Assembly: GCA_914767715.1 (NCBI GenBank)
Contig: OU612074.1
Span: 9,315,501-9,379,500 of the forward strand
Reading direction: 5' to 3'
DNA length: 64,000 nucleotides
Source of the DNA: Membranipora membranacea
Lineage: Eukaryota; Bryozoa; Gymnolaemata; Cheilostomatida; Membraniporidae
The notes under the pieces: generated by a model
Told to the model about the DNA's origin: nothing
Databases searched by the model: none
Seen by the model: the letters and a program-made list of their open reading frames with translations, nothing else
Position numbers and translations under genes: made by a program
In this document: piece by piece, positions 38,701 to 48,492 of the stretch
How positions within the stretch are numbered: the stretch's first letter is position 1
Layout of the letters: each line of letters begins with the position of its first letter

Positions 38701-39407
38701 TCCTGTTATCTGGGAAAAATAAGGTTTGGAAGAATGAATTTTGAGTAACCTGTCGGCCTTTGTATAACAATCAAACAGATTTATTTACCCACCCTAATTC
38801 GTATTACTGTTATTACTTGCTTTTTCTTGCATATGGACCAAAGGAAAATTAAAAGTATATACTTGTTTCCTCAAAATTTGATCACACTGATGTATCTGGA
38901 TATTGGGAACGTGCGAGCTTGAATTTATTTTTTAAGATGTATAGCCAATATATTGAGACTACATTATTAGCATGCATCTATGATCATTAGACTCAACTTA
39001 ATGTGAGTACCTAACATGTACCCCCCCCCCTCCAATTAATCAAATCTAACACAACATTTTTTGTTATGGTACTCATACTAAATGAATTAATTCAATCTTT
39101 ATCAATAAGAGATATACATGCAATAGTATGTCATATTATAGGACCAGTGTACAGTGCAGCCAGCAGGTGCATTGTTAATTTTACAGCAAACCAAAGCAAA
39201 ATGTTTTGGGAACTTTGCAACAAGTTAACTTACCTCAGGAGTAGATGGCGAAGATAATGATCTCGTTACCGTTAAATGTGTTGTTTGAATTTTTTTTAAT
39301 GTATTAGCAGACTTTCTACGTTGTGAATTACTGGTCATCCATAAATGAGAGTTAGGAACACTACTCAAATTGTTGGTTTCCTCCACAACAAACCCAGAGT
39401 TATCCAT
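17797..39407 (-). CDS. Cation diffusion facilitator (CDF) transporter, Mn-type
   Basis: Predicted proton-coupled exporter of divalent metal, probably Mn2+, from the cytosol into Golgi, vesicles or the exterior. Exons in order: 39407-39234, 38552-38405, 33795-33756 (tentative), 31695-31512, 21691-21535, 20572-20402, 19400-19191, 18620-18478, 17958-17797; total 1389 nt, about 462 residues. TM2 carries D206 and D210 ([11 protein letters not shown]), the next exon opens [13 protein letters not shown]5 carries D315 and D319 ([10 protein letters not shown]), and the last two exons form the cytosolic domain ([41 protein letters not shown]). DxxxD in both TM2 and TM5 is the known signature of Mn-type CDFs, against HxxxD in Zn-type ones. 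The N-terminal ~120 residues are polar and unlike the family. Every junction keeps phase. The BEL/Pao element lies in the intron between 31512 and 21691. The core is very secure; the first three exons are less so. Confidence 0.88.
21861..22107 (+). mobile_element. tRNA-derived SINE (family A), split by the BEL/Pao insertion
   Basis: The head holds a B-box-like ggtttgattcc near 21907; the body matches the minus-strand copy at 46488-46711 (ggtctactgt, gccaagtgtgtttgga, cacctgcgcc). Its tail continues after the retrotransposon at 31101 (agggcggtcaaatac), matching the copy at 4700. This shows the SINE is older than the BEL/Pao element. Confidence 0.7.
22108..22760 (-). repeat. 3' LTR of the BEL/Pao element
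   Basis: Direct repeat of 29880-31100. The plus strand starts tgttctggactac and ends gaagcagccaca. The purine-rich stretch just inside (ggccgggag on the minus strand) is where a polypurine tract would lie. Confidence 0.93.
23189..23968 (-). pseudogene. BEL/Pao integrase catalytic core and C-terminus
   Basis: Contains [16 protein letters not shown] (start of the DDE fold), the second Asp in [10 protein letters not shown], and [17 protein letters not shown] with the Glu, then the BEL/Pao-type C-terminal domain ([12 protein letters not shown]). The first half of the core is in another frame, so it is inactive. Confidence 0.9.
24016..24537 (-). pseudogene. BEL/Pao integrase N-terminal part (H2C2)
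   Basis: Carries the zinc-binding H-H-C-C pattern: [13 protein letters not shown] followed by CSFCRRLRR. It is cut off from the preceding frame at about 24540-24580 and from the catalytic core near 24000. Confidence 0.88.
24579..26213 (-). pseudogene. BEL/Pao pol: reverse transcriptase and RNase H
   Basis: An open stretch of 544 codons. Visible parts are a polymerase block ([19 protein letters not shown]), [11 protein letters not shown], the catalytic YVDDG box (residues near 203-207), and RNase H with [10 protein letters not shown] and SDSKIVLGY. Reading is intact here, but upstream protease and downstream integrase are out of frame, so the polyprotein as a whole is dead. Confidence 0.92.
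26214..27086. other. Non-coding 0.87-kb stretch where protease is expected
   Basis: Between the end of gag and the start of the reverse-transcriptase frame there is AT-rich sequence with stops in every frame. No DSG-type protease motif in a sensible context is visible. Either the protease region was lost and replaced, or foreign DNA was inserted. I found no clear terminal repeats. Confidence 0.5.
27087..29054 (-). pseudogene. BEL/Pao gag remnant
   Basis: Three frames in order. 29054-28152 begins near a SAP-like motif ([15 protein letters not shown]) and is then Gln/Asn-rich. 28188-27718 holds the capsid-type part (LPVFQ-like [15 protein letters not shown]). 27536-27087 holds CCHC-type knuckles ([28 protein letters not shown]). 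Frame changes near 28170 and between 27718 and 27536 break it. The protein would have packaged element RNA in cytoplasmic particles. Confidence 0.85.
30244..30821. mobile_element. Nested 578-bp MITE with 8-bp target duplication (hAT-like)
   Basis: Terminal inverted repeats are catggacgtcactagg at the left and cctagtgacacccatg at the right (14 of 16 match once reversed). The flanking duplication is cctttttg at 30236-30243 and 30822-30829. The element is absent from the left LTR, which gives the empty site. An 8-bp duplication is typical of hAT transposons. It holds G-runs and no coding frame. Confidence 0.88.
30299..30317. repeat. Poly-G run
   Basis: About 18 G in a row, inside the nested MITE. 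Other G or C runs of 9-18 lie near 14200, 34141, 39020, 56806 and 58951. They are possible quadruplex or sequencing-slip sites. Confidence 0.7.
31207..31285. repeat. Short palindrome
   Basis: gtgtcacatgtctctgtgac pairs with its reverse around aaaatatttt. Lies just right of the BEL/Pao insertion in the CDF intron. Confidence 0.7.
32508..32602. repeat. Pentamer-rich simple repeat
   Basis: Runs of ataca/ataaa change into (atgca)n: caatgcaatgcaatgcaatg. In the CDF intron. Frames through it are artefacts. Confidence 0.85.
33756..33795 (-). CDS. Tentative 40-nt micro-exon of the CDF transporter
   Basis: Exon 38552-38405 leaves one base and exon 31695-31512 needs two, so an exon of length 3n+1 must lie between them. 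This 40-nt segment is open in the required phase, ends TACAAG/gtaaat, and would join as [13 protein letters not shown] then RSYYQKMDD. The acceptor (tattatagacag) has a poor pyrimidine tract. Phase and donor are in its favour, but another small exon in the 6.7-kb gap would serve as well. Confidence 0.35.
34361..34588. mobile_element. MITE with cagggccc-type ends
   Basis: cagggcccgtagttctagg at the left and aaattacggccctg at the right are imperfect inverted ends. A second copy is at 40935-41168, sharing ccgtagttctagggg, gtggcctaaaa-type and ccagaatc-type blocks. cagggc ends are common in hAT-related MITEs. Confidence 0.65.
35128..37320 (+). pseudogene. hAT-family transposase relic
   Basis: Pieces of a hAT/ZBED-type transposase in order on the plus strand, opposite to the host gene: [13 protein letters not shown] (DDE core region), [30 protein letters not shown], and the C-terminal dimerisation region [19 protein letters not shown] up to the stop at 37318. 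At least three frame changes or stops break it (35331, about 35400, about 36200, about 37020). Splice-like junctions (ttttttacag at 35127, TCATC/gtaagt near 35550, cgttgtag near 36109, gtttcag near 36887) suggest the active copy had introns. No BED finger and no terminal repeats were found. Confidence 0.85.
36377..36653. repeat. Two tandem ~140-bp copies inside the hAT relic
   Basis: cttgctgcttgctcggtt and caccatttggtgggtg each occur twice, about 145 bp apart. The copies differ by several substitutions. Non-coding, in an apparent intron of the relic. Confidence 0.7.
37609..38095. repeat. 84-bp tandem repeat, about 5.8 copies
   Basis: Units begin attactactgct at 37609, 37693, 37777, 37861 and 37945, with a diverged one at 38029, exactly 84 bp apart. 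Each holds gctctgacgctca, tcattcttgctctgac and gcaaatgcgtacactgg. The period is a multiple of three, so a minus-strand frame stays open through two units; I take that as a by-product. Confidence 0.92.
38178..38360. mobile_element. Fold-back element with ~75-bp arms
   Basis: cctggtattggtggtaaatc at the left pairs with gccgccaataccag at the right; the centre is a hairpin (acacacagaaagtagc / gctactttttgtgtgt). Lies 45 bp from exon 38552-38405 of the CDF transporter. Confidence 0.65.
38405..39407 (-). CDS. Predicted first two coding exons of the CDF transporter
   Basis: Exon 39407-39234 starts [13 protein letters not shown] and ends TPE/gtaagtt in phase 0. Exon 38552-38405 has acceptor atattttcag and donor CCTG/gtaagt. 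Together they encode about 107 polar, Ser/Thr/Arg-rich residues with no membrane segment, which suits the cytosolic N-tail of a CDF. The link to the transporter rests on strand, order and phase through the small exon at 33756-33795. An in-frame ATG also lies upstream at 39467, and an acceptor-like ctag precedes MDNSG, so the 5' end is uncertain. They could instead belong to a separate small gene. Confidence 0.5.
38955..39150. mobile_element. Partial copy of the cacactgacat MITE
   Basis: ttgagactacattattagcatg, tgagtacctaacatgtac and ataagagatatacatgcaa match the left half of 9948-10417. Lies between the first two predicted exons of the CDF gene. Confidence 0.6.
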
Positions 39408-39469
39408 TCTTTTCTCTAGATTTAGACACACTAAACAATCACACACAAATCTTCTAAGTGAATGCAAAG

Positions 39470-40930
39470 TCCCTGTGTGTACTCCCTATATATTAGCTGT
39501 CCAAGAAGTCATGCATGAAAGGGAGAGCCTTTTCATTTACATCCATTCTTTTGCACAGTTTATGTAAGAATAACAGTGACGAAGAAGTTTCTAAGAGTTT
39601 AGAGGGTTTCCAGACTCAGATTCTAGCGAGACGCATGATTTCCTTGTGAGGATGAGCTGCTTGTATTGTATCACTATTGCCGACAAGGTGCTGTGAAATT
39701 TGTTGTTAATACCGGCTTTATGGAAAAATTAAAAGTTGTAAAACAATTCATCAGCAGAAAGTTTAATATCGTCACCAGCCTGGCTCAATTATCCTGATTT
39801 TTCATTCTTATTTTAGTCTTTCAGTTTTTTTGCAATTCACAAATCCTCAATCGATAATTAAAAAAATGAAAACATTGTTACCCATTGAAATTAAAAGGAG
39901 GTTACACAACGCCTCACAACCCTTTAATAGGATTACTACTAGACTCAGCATCAAAAAGAAGTCCATATGCAATGAAGTTATGATAATAATTCGTAGAAGA
40001 GTCCTTTATTAGGATACAGGTAAAACTTGTGAAAAAAATCATATTGATTAGTCCGGGGATATGTCAGTGCTTTTATATTTCTATTTCAATTCCTGTGCGG
40101 TACATTGCCAGCCAACAAGCAATTGTGAAGCTTAAAATCATTTTGGTCAAAAATATGACCTATTAGGGCTCAAATAAACTAAAACTACCAATTGGAAGAT
40201 CTGTTTTTTGAAATTGCCAAGTATCAGCATTGAGCTAGTGAAGGCAAAAAGTTATTGGCATTTTGTCTTCCTTGGTCATTAATAGCACAGCTTGCTTTCT
40301 TTATAGCCATGTCATCATCAATACTTTAGATACAGTTCAGTTCAGGTGAAGGTCATCTTTTATCAGGCCAAAGCATGCATGAGACTATACTGTTGCTATT
40401 GCTTTATTAGACAAGGAATTTTACTGATTAATTGCATTTGTTATGCTAAAAACTGTCTATGCATATTACTTGGACAACAGTAACAGTATCTCAGCTTGTT
40501 GCCAAAAATTCTTACTTTATATCATTGCGAAATAGATGCTTATTATTTTGTGAGCACTTTGTTGCTCATTTAGATTAAAGAACCCGAAAAAGCTTTGGCA
40601 AGAGCAAAGAGCATGTCAATATCCTAATTGATTGTTTGGTAGAGTCCAAAATAGAATTTACTAAGAGGGTCTTATTTGTTGTGACAGTTGCTTCGCAACT
40701 ATCTGAGGTTTGATTTCCGATCATAGTGTCAACTCTGAATGGTCAATACCTAGTTCGATTGCACCCAAAACACCTTTTGTGGTTGCACTGTTATCACAAA
40801 AATATGTGAACAATAAAAAAGTATGGGTAGGATCACCAAGGGCACACTGACACTTGTGCAGTGCAGATTTAAAAGAGGCGTAGATGTGAAGTTAAAATAA
40901 TGTTAAATAGTGTCCATAAGTCTGGAGGCA
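39470..40930. other. Intergenic, nothing recognised
   Basis: Upstream of the CDF gene. It may hold that gene's promoter and a 5' exon, but no motif is clear enough to call. Confidence 0.4.
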
Positions 40931-40934
40931 ATAG

Positions 40935-41168
40935 CAGGCCCGTAGTTCTAGGGGAAGCAGGGGCGCTCTAACTCCCTAGTGCTAAATAGACTGGCCTAAA
41001 AAATACTATAATTGAATATTCCATGCCAGAATCAGCTCATTTGGGACTTCCATATGCAGTTTATATCATTGAAATGCTTTGAAGGAGCTTACAATACCCA
41101 ACCTGGTCTTACTTCACATCCTCAAGGATTTCTGCCACTCCTACCATTTTTCCTAAATTATGGGCCTG
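40935..41168. mobile_element. Second copy of the cagggccc-type MITE
   Basis: caggcccgtagttctagggg at the left and aaattatgggcctg at the right; the interior aligns with 34361-34588. aatag at both edges may be part of a target duplication. Confidence 0.65.
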
Positions 41169-41375
41169 AATAGAGACTGATGATTAATTGTGAATATGAA
41201 ACCAAAACATGCGGGTCACAGTCAATCATCTATTTTTGACCTCTGTCAACATGAATTACAGAAATATGTTGTGACTTTTGTTTTTATGTGGGATGTTGAA
41301 GGACATCTAGGCACACAGTAGAACGGATTATCCGGTGACAAATGCAAATACTGCTCCGACCATTGATTTCCTGTA

Positions 41376-41690
41376 TGAGCAGGGCAAAGCAATCATTGAA
41401 AAAGGTCCAGTTTACTGACCCCAAGCCCACCAACTGTCACGCATATTGATGTAACCAGTATTTGACCTTGTGGTTGGGGGATGCTGGGGGCTGGTGTGAA
41501 GGGTGTGGGGGAGGTGTGTTTATAGGATAATTCACATAAGAACTATTTTGCATGATATTTTTTCTTTAGGCCAATAGTTTTGTATAGGCAGGGCAAAGCC
41601 CTGATTCAAAAGGCCTAGTTTACCAACCCCAAGTCCATCAACTGTCAATTGCTCGAGCAGGATAATTTACATAAAGACTCTTCTGCGTAC
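41376..41690. repeat. Diverged direct duplication, ~200 bp apart
   Basis: gcagggcaaagc, followed by ccagtttactgaccccaag and ccaactgtca, recurs at 41588 as gcagggcaaagc, ctagtttaccaaccccaag, tcaactgtca. Non-coding. Confidence 0.6.
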
Positions 41691-41699
41691 ATACACACA

Positions 41700-42600
41700 G
41701 TCAATCTAAAACCAAACATTTGATATTATTTCCTTCTGCCAGTAAGACATACTCGGAGACCTGCACGGCAAACAAAAATGTAGGAAACAAACCAAATTGG
41801 CACAAACAACCCTATACTAACTCATGTGTTACATTACATCATCATTGTAAAGAGCATGCGATTGGTTACATAAGGGAAACTATAGGGGAAACACACGTCA
41901 GAATAAGACTGCCAATGTATTTTCTTGACTACAGTTTTGCATCTGCGCAGCACTCCATCAGCCATGATAACTCAGCAACAACAACCCCCTGACAGAGTGC
42001 CTTGATATGGTCACCATAGTGAATCTTACAGCCCTTAACATTTCTATATTCGATGAAGACTTTTTTCACCTAGCACCGAATGGTATGATCCATGCAACGA
42101 TGACTTCTCATTGGGCGATAACAGAACACAGTGACACCGGGACCATCTTTAAGAGGTCATTTAGAGGACATAAGGATCTTGACACTCATTTAACTAGTAC
42201 AATCCTGTTCTTAGTAGGACCTCCGTTACATTGTTTGTTCATTGATACAAGGTTTTGCAGTTGCTTCCGCTGTTATAATATAAGATCCTGATATCAAATT
42301 CTCTAAAACATATATTCCATTTACAAACCTACATCCAATATACTAGGACGGTCCACAGGACAATGACCGCCCACAGTGCAAGGACCACACTCACAGTTCA
42401 TGTAATGAACACCTAGAGTGTTTCATTTGCAAAACCTTTGACGAAAAACTTCCTTTTGTCGATGCTGTTTTTATATTTATCCTCATTATTTATCACACAG
42501 TGACGCCTCATTGATTTGCATAGCAAAGTAAGTATATAGGTATGATAAAATAAGTATGTCAGTGCGCTGAAATAAGTATAAATAGTATAAATAGTATAAA
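41700..42600. other. Intergenic, short open frames only
   Basis: Two plus-strand frames of about 90 codons (41720, 42007) have no recognisable motif and no matching splice sites. Confidence 0.4.
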
Positions 42601-42607
42601 TAGTTAG

Positions 42608-43130
42608 TATTTGGAAATAAGAAAACTAAAATGATACCCTGATGCCAATATTTAATATCATGCCATATATCATTGTGACGCATTCATTATACACAAGATT
42701 GGTAGTTAGCCAAGATGACATGCATTTAAATCTCCTCTAAAACAATAAAAGAAAGATAAATGAATGATCTTTCAAAAGATCGGCAAAATAAGATAAAAAT
42801 GATAGCCAATGATGAGCATATCATTTATTAACGCAACACATCTGCTACCAACATGGTGGGCCAATATGGCATCGATCCTCTAAATTATTGGATAAGATGT
42901 GTTGCGTTAATGAATGATATGCTCATCATTGGCTATCATTTTCATCTTATTTTGCCGATTTTTTGAAAGATCATTCATTTATCTTTCTTTCATTGTTTTT
43001 GAGGAGATTTAGATTCATGTCATCTTGGCTAACTACCAATCTTGTGTATAACGAATGCATCACAATGATATATGGCATGATATTAAATATTGGCATCAGG
43101 GTATCATTTTAGTTTTCTTATTTCCAAATA
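42608..43130. mobile_element. Near-perfect 523-bp palindrome
   Basis: Arms of ~230 bp run from tatttggaaataag at the left to cttatttccaaata at the right, with a short loop centred near 42869 (gtgggccaatatggcatcga). Examples are aacgcaacacatct / agatgtgttgcgtt and gatgagcatatcatt / aatgatatgctcatc. Few mismatches are visible, which points to recent formation or gene conversion between the arms. Confidence 0.88.
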
Positions 43131-43139
43131 CGGACCATT

Positions 43140-45290
43140 ACCTTGTCAAATAACATTGAAGACAAGAAACCATAGAATAGAAATACTAACCATTGATGAG
43201 CGTAGGGGCAATAATTAAGATGCCATATAACAATAATTATGACGGTATACTATCCACATGATATGGTGATCTGACATCAATATCATCTCTAAATTAATTT
43301 TTTTCAAAGTTTGAAGAGAGAAAAATAAAATATAGCTCTTTCCATAAGTTGACAAAACAAAACTCAAATAATTACCATTGATGGACTTGATTAACACAAA
43401 GCAATTTCTATCAACATGTTAGGCCAACCTGATATCAATCTAAAGCATTCAGAATTAGAAAAACTAAAATGTCCAAATTTCAAAATGAGAATACATAATA
43501 TAGTAATGATAAACATTAATGAGCATGGTTTCAATGGATTAAAGTACCAACATAACAACATCCCGCTACATGATATGATTGGCCAATCTGAAATCAATGT
43601 CACACTCTACTTTTTTTTATAAATGCTCCTGATTGGTCTAAAACCCAACTTCGCCGAACATTTTGGTACGAATGTTACAGTTTCTCCAGTTCAGACTTAC
43701 TATATGGGATGGGGCAGTCCCACTAACGTGATTATTGAGAGTCAGGAAACAGCAATGGCAAGCAGGATTTGTCTGGTCTTGAATATGGATGCTAGCAAAT
43801 GGGCTCAAATACGAAAGTTCTATTGAATGACATAACGTTCAATACATAAAAAAAAGCACCAGAAATATATTGAAAATCTAGATCCCTACCCCTACTTTTC
43901 CCCTCTGTATATCTGGCAAACAAAGAATGAAGTTGGGGGTCAAAATCGTTAGTATTTTTTATGTTACATAATTATATTTTTAAACCATTATACGGCTGTA
44001 ATAATGATAACGCAATGTTGATCAGAGAAACTTTAAATCTTGGAAAATATAATAACAATTGACATTGAGGATTATGCCAATTTATTCAGATGTCATATAT
44101 AGTCATGAGATAATTACTATCAACTATATTACTATGAGAGGCACATCTAACATATATCTAATACACCTCCATTTTAGTAACAAAATAATATCTCTTGCTA
44201 AACAAACAAGAAAACATAAAGTAAAAATAATAAACATCGATCGATCGGATATGTGTTATGTCTGATCCGAACAAGATGATACGTTTTTAATCAACACTTA
44301 CTTAGCATCATTTATCTCACTAAAAATGACAAGGAAAGAAGTATGACAGTCATTAATTTGTGGTTCAGATTAGATAATGGAGTTTGGCTGAAAGCACTGG
44401 TGGTGATCAGTAGGCAATAAATACCTATCTTATTTTCATAGCTAATCATATTGTTGCTGATTAAATTTGATGGATGTGTTTTTCTGCTGAAATTGAGAGA
44501 AACATCTTCACTCAGATCGTTGTGGATAAGGACATAATTTTTGTCCAATGATGTTCCCTGTAACAAACTATCCAGTTTGATGTACAAGGTTATCCTCTTC
44601 TTCAAAGTAGGAGAACCATTCCTATCCTAATCACAGCAGAGAGTTTGGGACATATGAGCAGGGAGTTTGTTCAAACTCAGTGATTACAAACATCGGGTTT
44701 GAGTGATCCTGGCAAATTGAGTCAAGAGATCTTTGTACTCATTAAATGATACTTTCAAATAAACTGTTTGTGTGATCCTTGCACCGTGGCTGTTTGAGTG
44801 ATAAGTTGGTCCTTGTAAAGTATTATATCCAAGCAGATACATAAGCATTTAAATTAGGGTAATGGTTCAGGGAAAAGACTGTTGATGCTGTTTATCCATG
44901 TATTCAATGACCTTAACTGTGTATATTATGGTGAAAAAGTACAGCTGCTTGGACTTAGCGTTTGTACGCGTTATCCGGATCCGTTCCGAGGTTGAATTTA
45001 TTGACCGATCCGATATCCGATCCGAGGTTGCCTAACCCTGATCCGTTCCACCCCTAATAATGACTTCAAAATAATTCTTGAATAAAGCAATTCTGAGCAT
45101 CGGCTAGATGTTTAGAATTGTGACATTAGTGACCATTTGGAAATGGAAATGGAAATATGCCATATATTATTGAGAAGCATTTTCCACAATAATATAAATC
45201 CCCTTCTCTAGGGCCGTGTTCGCAAAACAACTTCAAAGCCAACAGAATTATTACAAAAAAGTTGTTTTGCAATCAGAAATTAAAAAGAGA
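43140..45290. other. Intergenic, nothing recognised
   Basis: AT-rich; several frames of 60-97 codons without motifs. Confidence 0.4.
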
Positions 45291-45294
45291 TTGT

Positions 45295-45662
45295 ACCTGA
45301 CCTATACCTGGATTTGGACAAACTGGAGGTATTTCACATGAACTGCCGCCGTCGGATACTGAAAATATATTGATGGCCCCAAACTTCCAACTTGGACGTA
45401 CGTGAACGCAACACGCAGAAACCAGTCTCACAGCTCATAGAAGTTCGAAGATGGAGGTACCTAGGGCAATCTCTCCCTCACACCAGTCTCGGGTGGGCCC
45501 CTGAGGGCACCCGAAGAGACTTGGCGGAGAACGATGCTCAAGCAGATGAATGTGCACAACATCAAGTTGTGGGCTGAGGCTGGCGAGATGGCGAAAGATC
45601 AGGATAGATGGAAGGGGAAGGCGATTCTGGAGCAATATCCCACTAGGAGTTCTGCAAAATAA
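45295..45662 (+). pseudogene. 3' end of a non-LTR retrotransposon reverse transcriptase
   Basis: LDKLEVFHMNCRRRILKI, then RRWRYLG, then LGWAPEGTRR, then a tail in another frame (WAEAGEMAKDQDRWKG) ending at TAA 45660. This is the typical C-terminal end of RTE/CR1-like LINE proteins. A stop and several frame changes show decay. A short tail, aagtcaagttaagtcaag, follows. Confidence 0.75.
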
Positions 45663-46487
45663 GTCAAGTTAAGTCAAGTACCTGACTATGATGGTCATGA
45701 CACTCGATCAAAATCAGGCTACAAAGCTCAAGCGACAAAATTGGTGGGAGGTCCCTGTTGCACATGATGCAAACTGGACAACAAGTACTATTTTGGATCA
45801 TAGATCATGATCTGGGAGCAATTCCATGTCCTTTATTTTAATTTTTCTCAATTTAAATTCACACAGTGTGTACACTATGTTGTTGAGTTGTTGTTGAGTT
45901 CAGTTTATTTGTACATTCAAAATTATCATTTGAAGTGGAAAGCATCAATGATAGTACTTGAATGTTTACATTAAAATTTGGGTCCAGAACTAAAGTAATT
46001 CATATCGTGTATCATGTAGATTCATGTATAATTCAGATCGAGTATCATGTAAAAAAGCTGTTATTCCTCTTCTCTGTTCTTGCTTTCTTAGGTCTAAAAA
46101 CAGTATGGCATCTAGAGGATCTCCTGGAATTATTAAAACTGATTCTATCATGTAGCGGATGTGCACAGCTGTTGGCCACCTTACTACTAAAATGTGTGGT
46201 AGATTGAAGTATAATAGAATCATCAAGTGAAATCAAATCGAGCGTATCAAAATATGGTGCATGAGAGAAGATAATTGCTTTGGGCAGAATTGACTGGTAA
46301 TAAAGTACGTCAGTGTTTAGTTTTAAGCCATATATCATTGCAATTATGATAACGTTAAGGTTGAGATTGTCTTTTACATAATATTCTTCAGAAATAATAA
46401 CTATAAATAAGGATGATGCTCATCTATCACCATAACATAGATATCAATATGACTTATCTTCTTGTATGGAAATGATAAATTAAAAAA

Positions 46488-46711
46488 TAATAGCGCAGGT
46501 GGCTTGTGTGGGATGGATAACCTATACCTTTGCCCGCTGCTGCAGCCACTTTTTTTGCAGAGGCAGAGGGGGATCTTTATAATGCATGCAATCACACAGA
46601 AGACCTCCTGTATTTATGGTCCTGATCAGAACAGACTTGGCTAGGATGAATGGCTCGACAGTGCCAAATCAGAAATGACAGCAGGCGCCGGGAATCGAAC
46701 CTGGATTATAG
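46488..46711 (-). mobile_element. tRNA-derived SINE, family A copy
   Basis: On the minus strand the head reads ccaggttcgattcccggcg, a good polymerase III B box, followed by a body shared with 21861-22107 and 4700-4862 (aggaggtcttctg, gcccaca-type end). The A box is cut off at the junction with the SINE that starts at 46709. Confidence 0.7.
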
Positions 46712-46945
46712 GAGTAGGAGGTGGCTCAGTGGTTAGAGCGCCGATCCTTCAGCACGCAAGTGTTGAAGGTCGTGGGTTCGAATCCCACTGCAGTCTACTG
46801 ACTACTGGGAGTTGTTGGACCCCCAGGTATGCTCCGACCTGCCTATAAACTGAGAGCAAATTGGCGCAGTCATTGCAGCCTCGCCCTTAAGGCACACACT
46901 ACTTCACCGCCACGATGTGGCGAGTGACGAACCCTTGCAATTTTA
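46709..46945 (+). mobile_element. tRNA-derived SINE, family B copy
   Basis: The head has an A box (tggctcagtggttag) and a perfect B box (ggttcgaatcc) 45-50 bp downstream, then a body ending near tgtggcgagtgacg. Copies lie on the minus strand at 60283-60481 and 1797-1998. It is not a working tRNA gene, since there is no acceptor stem and the body continues. Confidence 0.75.
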
Positions 46946-46959
46946 GCCAACAATCAACA

Positions 46960-48459
46960 TTCAGACCACTCCTGATTTTCTGACTAAACAGATATTGTGG
47001 ACAATATACACTAAATGAATATATATTAGCTAGATCAAATATTAGCTAGCACTAGATTTACGGTAAGGGATTTGGTTAAATAAAAACAAACCAAGTTGAT
47101 TCATATTTAGTGTTTCCAGTGTTATCAGTTGATAAGGAACTTCATGTAAATTGTGGGTGACATAATGATATGGAATTGTGTGTTAGTTATGATGCTATAA
47201 TTGATTTGTGGTTGACAGTCTAGGTCTTCCATCTATAACTTGACCAACTTTGAGCAGACTTTTAGTTGGAAAATATGACTTACATTGACCAGCATATCAT
47301 AATCAATCTGACATGATTGTTTTTTGTTTTATCGCAGACTAATATTGCAAAAACAGAAATAGACCTTTAACCTAGTCTGCAAACCAATGATGATAATACC
47401 ACTTCCACCACAGGAATAAAAACATCACCCTAAATTCCAATCTATAGGTCTATTATTAACTCTATTGAAATAGCGCTACATGCAGATCACTCATGGATTA
47501 TCTACACATGACAAGAGAGAGGATAATAACTACTGGGTATGTTTTCCTGCCTTGAATTGTAGCGAATCAAACCTACTCACTTCTACTGAACTTCCTGTAT
47601 GGAATTTGCTTGAAAGTGAAATGATATTTTAATAATTTTATTAATGAAATTATAATTTTGATGAAGGTTTGTGACATAATCACTAGTTGCAGTGTGGAAA
47701 ATATGTCTCCCAGTCTTTGTTCACATTACTTAACTGGTTTCTTCAAGGGAGAAGGTGTTTTAACTTTTATTGGAAGGTTTATTTCAATTTTGATCACGAC
47801 AAAATAACTCATTATTATTATTACCAATCCAATGAACTCCCTCATTGCTATTACTATACTTAATTAATACTGCTACCACCAACTAACTCCCCACTACCTA
47901 CTACTACTAGCTAGTTGTTCTTACCCAATTAATCTACTATTCAACTGCGATTGAGTTCAAATCAACGCCACACAACAACCACAAGTGACAATAGACATAC
48001 ATGAATGAATGAATTGAAACTTGTTTAGTGATGAACTTATTATGTTGCACTAGCTAGAGCAATTGAATTATACTGGGTTTTGGCTGGGTTGGATTAGTCT
48101 GTCTTGATAATGGTTAGATAGGACCATGAACTGAAGTTTGTAGTAGTGCAGTAATTTTAGCTTTTTGCTCCAGAGGAAGTATTAACCGACTAATCATCTG
48201 TGTTTAGGGGCCGTCACTTCTCTAGTGATGGTGGAAATCAAAAACCGAGGATAAGATACTAATACATCACAGATACACACTGATAATTTGAGCGGTACCC
48301 GCTCACATAAAATGGTGTTGAATTTTTGTATAGCTTTTCGCATCGATAAAGACGTAGCAATAAACATTGATTGTCTTGAACTACTTGAATACTTACTCGA
48401 CTTACCATAACTGTATTGGTTCTAAATGAAATATTTTCATTTTCTATCTTCTCTTCTAG
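46960..48459. other. Upstream region of the 3-O-sulfotransferase-like gene
   Basis: No coding sequence. The first coding exon follows an acceptor at 48459, so promoter and 5' UTR exon should lie here or further left; I could not place them. Confidence 0.45.
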
Positions 48460-48492
48460 AGCTGAGGACAGGCGATTCCTTGTACCGTCAGG

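Noticed and set aside
42007-42291. 94-codon plus-strand frame
   Set aside because: No motif and no splice context; open frames of this size are expected by chance in intergenic DNA.
46045-46338. 97-codon minus-strand frame
   Set aside because: Overlapping frames are open on both strands and no family motif is visible; possible LINE debris but not supportable.
46720-46795. Possible functional tRNA gene
   Set aside because: A and B boxes are good, but there is no acceptor stem and the sequence continues into a repeated SINE body.
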